Source of the DNA: Acidimicrobiales bacterium
Lineage (GTDB): Bacteria > Actinomycetota > Acidimicrobiia > Acidimicrobiales > Aldehydirespiratoraceae
NCBI GenBank assembly: GCA_040219515.1
Contig: JAVJSI010000017.1
Coordinates: forward strand, 1-64,000
Direction of reading: 5' to 3'
Length of the DNA: 64,000 nucleotides
In this document: in pieces, positions 26,259 through 33,348 of the stretch
How positions within the stretch are numbered: the stretch's first letter is position 1
How the letters are laid out: each line of letters opens with the position of its first letter
Notes under the pieces: generated by a model
Seen by the model: the letters and a program-made list of their open reading frames with translations, nothing else
The model's database searches: none
What the model was told of the DNA's origin: nothing
Position numbers and translations under genes: made by a program

Positions 26259-27386
26259 ATGGCTGCGGAACCGCAGAAGGAATGGTTCGAGAAGGACTAC
26301 TACAAGACGCTCGGCGTCGATTCCAAGGCCTCGGCCAAGGACATCACCAAGGCGTACCGCAAGCTCGCCCGCGAGCTGCACCCCGATGCCAATCCTGGTG
26401 ACGCGGCGGCCGAGGCGCGATTCAAGGAGGTCTCCTCGGCCTACGACGTCGTGGGCGACGACGAGAAGCGCAGCCGCTACGACGAGGTTCGCCGCATGGG
26501 CCCGATGTCGGGCGGATTCGGCGGTCCCGGATCGCCCGGCGGACCCGGCGGCCCCGGTGGGTTCAATGTCGGGTTCGACGACATCGGCGATCTGCTCGGC
26601 GGTCTCTTCAATCGCGGTGGCCGCGGTGGCCGGGGCGGTCAGCAGCAACCACAACGAGGTCAGCAGGGCGCCGACCTCGAAGCGGATCTCACCCTCGAAT
26701 TCGACGACGCCGTCAACGGTCTCGAGACCACGATCACCCTCACCAGCGAGGCCACCTGTTCCACCTGTGCCGGCAGCGGTTCCAGACCCGGGTCCACGCC
26801 CGAGACCTGCAAGGTCTGCAAGGGAAAGGGAGTGCAGGACGAAAACCAGGGTCTGTTCTCTCTCAGCCGACCGTGCGCGGCCTGCGCCGGGCGGGGTTCG
26901 ATCATCACCGACCCCTGCACCACGTGTCGCGGCATCGGCGTCGAGGTGCGTCCCCGCGACGTGAAGGTGCGCATCCCGGCCGGGGTGAAGACCGGCCAGA
27001 AGATCCGCCTCAAGGGACGGGGTGGCCCGGGCCGTCTCGGCGGCCCGCCCGGTGATCTCTTCGTGAGGGTCAACGTCGCCGATCACCCGCTCTTCGGTCG
27101 TTCGGGCGGTGACCTCACGATCGACGTGCCCATCACGTTCGCCGAGGCCGCCCTCGGCGCCGACGTCAAGGTGCCCACCCTCGATGCCCAGCCGGTCACC
27201 ATCCGCATTCCCCCGGGCACCGCCACCGGAAAGACCTTTCGGCTTCGGGGCAAGGCGGGGAAGGGCGACCTCCTCGCCACGGTCGTCGTCACCGTCCCCG
27301 AGGCGTTGACCGACGACCAGCGCGCCGCCATCGAGGCGCTGGCCGCGGCGTCCCCCGAGTCGCCCCGCACCCACCTGGGAGTCTGA
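26259..27386 (+). CDS. dnaJ: Co-chaperone DnaJ (type I Hsp40)
   Basis: 375 residues. The J-domain (about 13-80) contains HPD within ARELHPDANPG and stimulates DnaK ATPase. A Gly-rich segment (about 85-130) precedes a zinc-binding domain with four CxxCxGxG-type repeats, starting CSTCAG, CKVCKG, CAACAG and CTTCRG. Client-binding beta-domains follow. The ATG is supported by GGAAGGGAGG seven bases upstream. An in-frame extension upstream is noncoding overlap with grpE. The short gap to hspR (5 bp) indicates the same transcript. Confidence 0.96.
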   Translation: MAAEPQKEWFEKDYYKTLGVDSKASAKDITKAYRKLARELHPDANPGDAAAEARFKEVSSAYDVVGDDEKRSRYDEVRRMGPMSGGFGGPGSPGGPGGPGGFNVGFDDIGDLLGGLFNRGGRGGRGGQQQPQRGQQGADLEADLTLEFDDAVNGLETTITLTSEATCSTCAGSGSRPGSTPETCKVCKGKGVQDENQGLFSLSRPCAACAGRGSIITDPCTTCRGIGVEVRPRDVKVRIPAGVKTGQKIRLKGRGGPGRLGGPPGDLFVRVNVADHPLFGRSGGDLTIDVPITFAEAALGADVKVPTLDAQPVTIRIPPGTATGKTFRLRGKAGKGDLLATVVVTVPEALTDDQRAAIEALAAASPESPRTHLGV

Positions 27387-27391
27387 GCAAC

Positions 27392-27778
27392 ATGGAGCAC
27401 GAGCGTTTTCATCGAGCCGTCTACGTCATCTCGGTTGCCGCCGAGTTGGCCGGTGTGCACCCCCAGACGCTCCGCATCTACGAACGCAAAGGACTGGTCG
27501 ATCCGGCCCGCACCGGTGGTGGCAGCCGTCGCTACAGCGACGCCGACATCGCGTTGCTCCAGCGCATCCAGGAGCTCACCAACGACGGGCTCAACCTGGC
27601 CGGCGTGAAGCGGGTGCTCGACCTCGAGCTCCGGGTCGCCGAGCTCGAAGCCGAACTTGCGCAGCGCGAGTCGGCCGCATCAGCCGCCGTCGACCAGGTC
27701 CACCGTCAGTACCGGCGGGACCTCGTACCGGTGCCGCCGCGAAGCGTCACCCTCTACCGGCGCGAACGTCGCGGCTGA
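27392..27778 (+). CDS. hspR: Heat-shock repressor HspR (MerR family)
   Basis: 128-residue MerR-type regulator. The winged helix (about 10-75) shows VISVAAELAGVHPQTLRIYERKGLV, here in two parts: VISVAAELAGV and HPQTLRIYERKGLV. A coiled-coil follows (about 80-110). HspR binds HAIR operators and uses DnaK as co-repressor, giving feedback control of this operon and of clpB. Two HAIR-like sites in this window (upstream of dnaK and clpB) agree with that role. It starts 5 bp after dnaJ and ends 19 bp before a convergent GntR gene. Confidence 0.95.
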   Translation: MEHERFHRAVYVISVAAELAGVHPQTLRIYERKGLVDPARTGGGSRRYSDADIALLQRIQELTNDGLNLAGVKRVLDLELRVAELEAELAQRESAASAAVDQVHRQYRRDLVPVPPRSVTLYRRERRG

Positions 27779-27797
27779 TCGACCCGGTGCCCGCAGT

Positions 27798-28184
27798 TCA
27801 GCCGGCAGCACCGCCGAGTCGGGTCAACGCCTCGCGCACGGCGGTGAGCGCGGACTGCTCGTCGAGACCGAGTTGACGGATGACGACCGCGAAACGGTCG
27901 CCGGCCTCCCGCAGGGCGGCAGTCGCGTTGGCGTCGCTCACCTGGGGCGGGGCGCGGACGAACGTGCCCGCCCGGCCACGGGTCTCGATCAGGCCGTCGG
28001 ACTCGAGCAGCTGGAACGCTCGTTCGACCGTGCCCTTGGCCAACCCCAGGTCGGCGGCGAGCTGGCGAATGGTGGGGAGCTGGACGCCGGTGGTGAGCGC
28101 GCCGGACGCAATCATGCGCTCGATCTGACTTCGAATCTGCTCGTACACCGGAACGGGCGTCGCCGGGTCGACGTGGAGGATCAC
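27798..28184 (-). CDS. GntR-family regulator, short YtrA type
   Basis: 128 residues. The winged helix (about 8-72) has the GntR signature VPVYEQIRSQIERMI and LAADLGLAKGTVERAFQLLE. Only a short helical C-terminal segment follows instead of a large effector domain, which is the YtrA subclass. Members usually repress the membrane-protein or ABC-transporter genes beside them. Here the GTG start overlaps the stop of the upstream membrane-protein gene (GTGA), so regulator and membrane protein form one operon in which the regulator is second. The frame upstream of GTG 28184 is the overlapping gene read out of frame. Confidence 0.85.
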   Translation of the reverse strand: MILHVDPATPVPVYEQIRSQIERMIASGALTTGVQLPTIRQLAADLGLAKGTVERAFQLLESDGLIETRGRAGTFVRAPPQVSDANATAALREAGDRFAVVIRQLGLDEQSALTAVREALTRLGGAAG

Positions 28185-29068
28185 GCGATGGACCTCGCCG
28201 CGATGAGCACCATCACGAACACGGCGATGCCGGCGAACGCCATCGCGCCCGCACGCGCCGCCGAGGGCTGAAGGCCCTCGCGGCGGGCAGTTCTCGTCAA
28301 GCCGAACGAGCGGTTGCGCCGCCACCAGACGAAGGCAACGAGGAGAGTGGCGATCACGAACCAGCCGATGATCGGCTCCACGTTGCTGATGATCCGGAGC
28401 TGCCACGTCAACACCAGCAGCTCGAGGGTCACGATCGGACGCCCCAGGCCGACGGACGCCGCCATTCGCCGGATGTCATCGTCGGCCTCGGCGACCACAG
28501 GGGAGAGCGCGGGTCGGGGTCGCAGAGCGATCCGTCGCACCGCCCAGCGGCGGAGAAGTGCCAAGGCGACTCCTGCGGCAGCCAGGAGGGTGACTGCGAG
28601 CAGGTTCGCGCCGACTGCTGCGGCGAGCACGAGCGCGCCGACCATCCCGAACGCGACGAACTCTTCGCGCCGCAGGGCGATCTTGTCGTCGTAGTCGACG
28701 GGGTTGCGAACCTCGAGTGAGGCGATTCGCGGAGCCCGTGGTCGGCGGAACCGGAACGTCTCGGCCGCGATCGAGCCGATGACCGAACCTGCGAGCGCGA
28801 TCGTCGCGACGAGGGTGAAGTCCAGGTGCCAGCTGCCTTCCTCGCCCAGGTCGGCGGCGACGGTGGCCGCGAAGATCGCCACGACCCAACCGACGACGGC
28901 GCCGCTGAGGCGAAAGCGACGTGACCGCTCGAAGAAGCGTTCGTAGAGCTCGCGTTCGGGACCGTCGGAAGCGAGGGCGCCGAGGTGTTCGATCGAGACC
29001 GACGATCCGCGTACGGTGGCCGCGGTCAGCCCGATGATCGCGATCAGTGAGAGTGCGACGATCGACAT
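28181..29068 (-). CDS. Polytopic membrane protein, unknown function
   Basis: 295 residues with about seven hydrophobic segments (near 3-17, 55-72, 84-105, 140-170 as two, 240-255 and 270-292), joined by basic cytoplasmic loops such as FRFRRPRAPR and RRWAVRRIALRPRP. I do not recognise the family. It is co-transcribed with a YtrA-type GntR regulator, and such regulators often control membrane proteins of the DUF1648 or ABC type, so a transport or envelope-stress role is possible but unproven. It is divergent from the exported protein at 29095, with 26 bp between start codons. Confidence 0.7.
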   Translation of the reverse strand: MSIVALSLIAIIGLTAATVRGSSVSIEHLGALASDGPERELYERFFERSRRFRLSGAVVGWVVAIFAATVAADLGEEGSWHLDFTLVATIALAGSVIGSIAAETFRFRRPRAPRIASLEVRNPVDYDDKIALRREEFVAFGMVGALVLAAAVGANLLAVTLLAAAGVALALLRRWAVRRIALRPRPALSPVVAEADDDIRRMAASVGLGRPIVTLELLVLTWQLRIISNVEPIIGWFVIATLLVAFVWWRRNRSFGLTRTARREGLQPSAARAGAMAFAGIAVFVMVLIAARSIA

Positions 29069-29094
29069 TCTTGCCTCGTTGGAGAACTGATTCG

Positions 29095-29628
29095 GTGAAA
29101 TTCTGGGTCGTCGTCGCCGCCGCCGCCGCCGCCGTCGTGGCCGCCGGATGGGTGTGGTCGCTCGGCATCGCCAACCCCGAGATCTCCTCGAACGCGGCGA
29201 CCTATGGTGGCGACGGTCCGGTGCACATGGGCTTCCAGATCACTTCGGATTCGTCGACGACGATCGAGATCACCGAAGGATTCGGCGTACCGTCCGGCCT
29301 TCGTCTACTCGGCTACACGACGGGTCCGTTCGACATCGACGCCCCGCCCGATTCGTTCCGCAGCGACATCTTCCCCCGTCGTCTGGAAGCCGGCGACATG
29401 GTCGAACTCACCGCCTTCTACGAAGTCGACGACTGCTCCAGGTTGCCGTTGGGCGACGACGGGGTCGAGGTGACGGTGGCAATCGCCGACGGACCCTTCT
29501 CCCGGTTCGAACATCGACGCCAGGTCAGCAACGACATCTTCGTCAGCTACGGGCCAGGCCGCGGCAGTTGGCCGGCGACGATTGCGCAGTTCGTCTGCGA
29601 CGCCGACTCGGGGTCGATCGACGAGTAG
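29095..29628 (+). CDS. Membrane-anchored extracytoplasmic protein, unknown function
   Basis: 177 residues. An N-terminal hydrophobic segment (about 3-25, very Ala/Val-rich) acts as signal anchor; there is no lipobox. The remaining part (about 30-177) is beta-rich, with paired cysteines near the middle (DDCS) and end (VCDAD). No family is recognised. GTG 29095 is preferred because it starts directly at the hydrophobic segment and follows a GGAGA sequence 8 nt upstream. The gene is divergent from and almost overlaps the regulatory region of the GntR/membrane pair, so a common regulator is plausible. Confidence 0.65.
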   Translation: MKFWVVVAAAAAAVVAAGWVWSLGIANPEISSNAATYGGDGPVHMGFQITSDSSTTIEITEGFGVPSGLRLLGYTTGPFDIDAPPDSFRSDIFPRRLEAGDMVELTAFYEVDDCSRLPLGDDGVEVTVAIADGPFSRFEHRRQVSNDIFVSYGPGRGSWPATIAQFVCDADSGSIDE

Positions 29629-29758
29629 CCGGCGCGGAGGCCGGGAGTTTGTGGAGGGCGGACGACGGGTAGAGCCGTCGGAACTCGCACGTGGCCGGAA
29701 CATCGGACGACGTCGGCGGGTTTGGGCTTCGGTACCACCTCTCTGAAGGAAGAACGGC

Positions 29759-29836
29759 ATGTCTGTGCACTCCTGGCTCCATCTCGGACCGATCCGCGAC
29801 CGCGAGTGGGAGGCAGCCGCATGCGGACACCAGTGA
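29759..29836 (+). CDS. Candidate 25-codon leader ORF overlapping egtB
   Basis: ATG 29759 follows a good Shine-Dalgarno sequence (GAAGGAAG) and opens a 25-codon frame ending in TGA at 29836, 13 bases inside egtB in another frame. The peptide is rich in His (3), Trp (2) and has one Cys. Translation could couple to, or control, egtB. There is no homology evidence, so it remains a candidate. Confidence 0.35.
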   Translation: MSVHSWLHLGPIRDREWEAAACGHQ

Positions 29837-31086
29837 AGACGGCGGTCACCACGCCTCTCTCGGTTCGCTATCAGGCCATCCGAGACCAGACCGAGGTGCT
29901 TGCCTCGCTGCTGAGCCCCGAAGACCAGGTCGTGCAGTCGATGCCCGATGTCAGCCCGACCAAGTGGCACCGGGCCCACATCACGTGGTTCTTCGAGAAC
30001 TTCCTCCTCCTTCCGAGCGGCCACGAGCCGGTGGAGGAGTACTACGGGTACCTCTTCAACTCGTACTACGAGGCGGTCGGCGATCGCCAGCCTCGCCCTC
30101 AGCGGGGCCTCGTCACCCGGCCGACCAATGACGAGGTCGGCGAGTACCGGCGATGCGTCGATGCGTCGATGCAGGACCTGATCGCGAGTGACGCCGGGTG
30201 TGATCCCGACGTCGTCGCACTGATCGAGCTGGGTCTGCACCACGAGCAACAACATCAGGAACTGCTCCTGACCGACATCAAGCACGTGTTGTCGTGCAAT
30301 CCGTTCCGACCCGCGTACGACCCGCGACCGGTGCCGGCTCCGGCGGCGCCCCCCGATCAGGGCTGGGTCGAGCACCCGGGCGGTATCGTGCCGATCGGTC
30401 ATCGGGGCGAGGGGTTCCACTACGACAACGAGGGACCGCGTCACGACGCGCTCGTGCACCCCCATCGTTTGGCCGACCGGCTCGTCACCAATGGGGAGTG
30501 GCTCGAGTTCATGGCCGATGGCGGATATCGCGACCCCGGCCATTGGCTGTCGTCGGGCTGGCACACCGTCAACGCCGAGGGCTGGGAGTCGCCGCTCTAC
30601 TGGCAGCGCTCCGACGACGGCTGGGCCGTGCACACGCTCACCGGGGTGCGGCCGATCGACCCCAGCGAGCCGGTCGCCCACGTGAGCTACTTCGAGGCCG
30701 ATGCGTTCGCTCGCTGGGCCGGCGCGCGACTGCCGACCGAGTTCGAGTGGGAGGCCCACGCGGCGGGCGTCGCACCGGAAGGCAACTTCCTCCCGGACGA
30801 CGAACTCCATCCCGTGCGGGCATCGGGCGATGGCGTGCGCCAACTCTTCGGCGACCTGTGGGAGTGGACGTCGAGCGCGTATGCGCCCTACCCCGGCTTC
30901 GTGCCGGCGCCGGGTGCGGTGGGCGAGTACAACGGCAAGTTCATGGTCGACCAGCAGGTCCTGCGCGGTGGTTGTTGCGTGACGCCCGGAGGCCACCTGC
31001 GGGCGACTTATCGCAACTTCTTCCCCACGCACTCACGCTGGGTTTTCAGTGGTGTCCGGCTGGCATCCGACGGAGGTGCCCGATGA
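29821..31086 (+). CDS. egtB: Ergothioneine biosynthesis protein EgtB
   Basis: 421-residue non-heme iron sulfoxide synthase that joins hercynine to a thiol (gamma-glutamylcysteine or cysteine) using O2. The DinB_2 domain (about 10-165) has the iron ligands His50 in TKWHRAH and His141/His145 in HHEQQHQEL. The FGE-sulfatase domain (about 180-420) ends with RGGCCVTPGGHLRATYRNF and WVFSGVRLA. ATG 29821 gives the usual N-terminus SVRYQAIRDQTEVLASLL. The stop overlaps the egtD ATG (ATGA). egtA, egtC and egtE are absent nearby, so the thiol donor and lyase must be encoded elsewhere or differ. Confidence 0.95.
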   Translation: MRTPVKTAVTTPLSVRYQAIRDQTEVLASLLSPEDQVVQSMPDVSPTKWHRAHITWFFENFLLLPSGHEPVEEYYGYLFNSYYEAVGDRQPRPQRGLVTRPTNDEVGEYRRCVDASMQDLIASDAGCDPDVVALIELGLHHEQQHQELLLTDIKHVLSCNPFRPAYDPRPVPAPAAPPDQGWVEHPGGIVPIGHRGEGFHYDNEGPRHDALVHPHRLADRLVTNGEWLEFMADGGYRDPGHWLSSGWHTVNAEGWESPLYWQRSDDGWAVHTLTGVRPIDPSEPVAHVSYFEADAFARWAGARLPTEFEWEAHAAGVAPEGNFLPDDELHPVRASGDGVRQLFGDLWEWTSSAYAPYPGFVPAPGAVGEYNGKFMVDQQVLRGGCCVTPGGHLRATYRNFFPTHSRWVFSGVRLASDGGAR

Positions 31087-32078
31087 ATCCTCTGAACGAC
31101 GTGGCAATCGCGCCGATCGTCGACGTGCATCTCGGACCGGACGATCTCGCGCTGGCCCTGCGCCGTGACGTCGGGGCCGGCTTGACCCGACAGCCGAAGG
31201 AGCTGCCACCCAAGTGGCTCTACGACGAGCGGGGCAGTGACCTGTTCGACCAGATCACCCGATTGGACGAGTACTACCCGACCGAGGCCGAGCGCGAGAT
31301 CCTGCTTCGCCATGCCGAGGTGATCATCGAGCGGGCCGAGGCGCACACGATCGTCGAGCTCGGTGCCGGCACCTCCGACAAGACGACCGCACTCCTCGAT
31401 GCCGGACGCGCCCACGGGAGCCTCGTCCGTTTCGTTCCCTTCGATGTGAGCGAGGAGTTCCTGCGGGCCACGGCCACGAACCTGGCCGAGGCCTATCCCG
31501 GTCTGCGCGTGCACGGCGTGGTCGGCGACTTCGATCGCCACCTCTCTCGGATCCCGCAGAGCGAGGATCGGCGGATGGTCGTATTGCTGGGTGGGACGAT
31601 CGGCAATTTCGCGCCGTCGAAGCGAAGAGCGTTCCTGGAGGCGATCGTCGCGGGCATGAGGCCCGGCGACCGCTTCCTGTTGGGCACCGACCTCGTGAAG
31701 GAGCCGGCGCGGCTCGAGCTGGCCTACGACGACCCACAGGGCATCACCGCGGCGTTCACGAAGAACGTCCTGTCCGTGATCAATCGCGAACTCGAGGCGA
31801 ACTTCGACCTCGACCAGTTCGACCACGAGGCGACCTGGGACGACGACGAGGAGTGGATGGATCTCGGCGTGCGGAGTCGTGTCGACCAGCGGGTGCGGGT
31901 CGCCGCGCTCGATCTCGACGTCGACTTCGCGGCCGGCGAGTACATGCGCACCGAGGTGTCGGCGAAGTTCCATCTGGCCGGTCTCGCAACCGAGTTGGCG
32001 GAGGTCGGGCTGACGGTCGAGCAGTTCTTCACCGACGAGGCCGGTGACTTCGCGGTGAGTCTCTCGGTGGTGCACTGA
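31083..32078 (+). CDS. egtD: L-histidine N-alpha-methyltransferase EgtD
   Basis: 331-residue SAM-dependent enzyme that trimethylates histidine to hercynine, the first step of ergothioneine synthesis. The N-terminus has PPKWLYDERGSDLFDQIT, the SAM pocket is VELGAGTSDKT, and VVLLGGTIGNF is the second family signature. The histidine-binding lobe is the C-terminal third (AGEYMRTEVSAKF). Length agrees with mycobacterial EgtD (about 321). It overlaps egtB by four bases, so both enzymes are made together, with egtB first although EgtD acts first. Confidence 0.96.
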   Translation: MNPLNDVAIAPIVDVHLGPDDLALALRRDVGAGLTRQPKELPPKWLYDERGSDLFDQITRLDEYYPTEAEREILLRHAEVIIERAEAHTIVELGAGTSDKTTALLDAGRAHGSLVRFVPFDVSEEFLRATATNLAEAYPGLRVHGVVGDFDRHLSRIPQSEDRRMVVLLGGTIGNFAPSKRRAFLEAIVAGMRPGDRFLLGTDLVKEPARLELAYDDPQGITAAFTKNVLSVINRELEANFDLDQFDHEATWDDDEEWMDLGVRSRVDQRVRVAALDLDVDFAAGEYMRTEVSAKFHLAGLATELAEVGLTVEQFFTDEAGDFAVSLSVVH

Positions 32079-32112
32079 TCCCCGACGAGATGACTCGGAG
32101 TAGGTTTTTTCC

Positions 32113-33270
32113 GTGAACAACATCTTGGCAGCGGTGGCGACGGGCGATGGCGGGGGTTCGGGCTCGCTCACGTTGCTCGTCGTGTTCGTCGCGGTGGCGA
32201 TCGGCGTGTCGTTCCTCTGCTCGATCATGGAAGCCGTCCTCCTGAGCGTGACCCCGGCCTACGTCGGCGCTCTCGAGATCGAACATCCGGCCGCGGCTCG
32301 GCGCCTCCGTGAGCTCAAGGACGATGTCGATCGGCCCCTCGCCGCGATCCTCACCCTGAACACCGTGGCGCACACGATCGGTGCCGCCGGCGCCGGCGCC
32401 GAGGCCGCCGCGTACTTCGGCAACTCCGCGATCGGCATCTTCTCCGCCGTGCTCACGCTGGCGATCCTCGTGCTCAGTGAGATCATCCCCAAGACCTTGG
32501 GCGCGGTCTACTGGCGAGGGCTCGCGCCCCTGGTGAGTCGGACGCTGAAGCCGTTGATCTACCTGCTCTACCCGCTCGTGCTCATGTCGCAGTGGTTCGC
32601 GAAGTTGCTCACGCGGGGCGAGAAGAAGGGCGACGTCAGTCGCGAGGAATTGGCGGCGCTCGCCGACATCGGTGCCGAGGAGGGTGTCTTCAACAATCGG
32701 GAGGCGCGGCTCTTCAAGAGCCTGTTGCAGTTCGAGAGTCTGCGCGTGTCCGACGTGATGACCCCGCGAACGGTCGTGGTGGCGTTCCCCGAGACCGCGA
32801 CGGTGCAGGAACTCGTCGACGCCAAGCGTTCCTTCTCCCGGTACCCGGTCTTCTCGCAGAACCACGATGACATCTCGGGCTACGTGCTGTTGAGCGACGC
32901 ACTGACGCAGATGGCCGAGGATGCCAAGAACACCCCGTTGGCGGCCCTCCGAAGGGATCTCATCGTCGTGCCGGAGGATCAACCCCTGCTCGAGGTCTTC
33001 GAGGCGCTCGTCGAGGGCCGCGAGCACATTGCCAGGGTGATCGACGAGTACGGGGGCACGGCCGGTATCGCCACGATGGAGGACGTGATCGAGACGTTGC
33101 TCGGGCTCGAGATCACCGACGAGACCGACACGGACGAGGACATGCAGGTCCTGGCCCGGGATCAGTGGCGCGTCCGCGCATCGAGACTCGGTCTGGTCGA
33201 CGACGCGGAACGTGATGCCACCATCAGATTGGGCCTCACCGGCGGCGAACCACCCGCTGCGGGGGAATAG
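32113..33270 (+). CDS. CNNM/CorC-type membrane protein (DUF21 plus CBS pair)
   Basis: 385 residues. The DUF21 membrane domain (about 15-175) contains the family motif LSEIIPKTLGAVYWRG. A pair of CBS domains follows (about 195-330, with SDVMTPRTVVVAFP and ARVIDEYGGTAGIATMEDVIE). The CorC_HlyC C-terminal domain usual in the family is missing or very short. Relatives export Mg2+ or Co2+ or regulate such transport, with CBS domains binding adenine nucleotides. The GTG start lies 6 nt after TAGGTT, indicating a leaderless mRNA. It ends 16 bp before the clpB operator. Confidence 0.88.
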   Translation: MNNILAAVATGDGGGSGSLTLLVVFVAVAIGVSFLCSIMEAVLLSVTPAYVGALEIEHPAAARRLRELKDDVDRPLAAILTLNTVAHTIGAAGAGAEAAAYFGNSAIGIFSAVLTLAILVLSEIIPKTLGAVYWRGLAPLVSRTLKPLIYLLYPLVLMSQWFAKLLTRGEKKGDVSREELAALADIGAEEGVFNNREARLFKSLLQFESLRVSDVMTPRTVVVAFPETATVQELVDAKRSFSRYPVFSQNHDDISGYVLLSDALTQMAEDAKNTPLAALRRDLIVVPEDQPLLEVFEALVEGREHIARVIDEYGGTAGIATMEDVIETLLGLEITDETDTDEDMQVLARDQWRVRASRLGLVDDAERDATIRLGLTGGEPPAAGE

Positions 33271-33286
33271 AACCGACCTCGCCAAA

Positions 33287-33307
33287 GTTGAGTCTATTGC
33301 ACTCAGG
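33287..33307. promoter_or_regulatory. HAIR operator for HspR upstream of clpB
   Basis: GTTGAGT-CTATTGC-ACTCAGG matches the HAIR consensus CTTGAGT-n7-ACTCAAG at 12 of 14 positions with exact 7-nt spacing. TTGAGT within it may double as the -35 element. It ends 41 bp before the clpB ATG. Confidence 0.85.
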
Positions 33308-33348
33308 TTTTCTGAGATACGCCTGTCACCCACCTGGAGGTCCCCCAC

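Noticed and set aside
29722-29820. Extended EgtB N-terminus from TTG 29722
   Set aside because: The added residues are unlike any EgtB start; ATG 29821 gives the conserved beginning.
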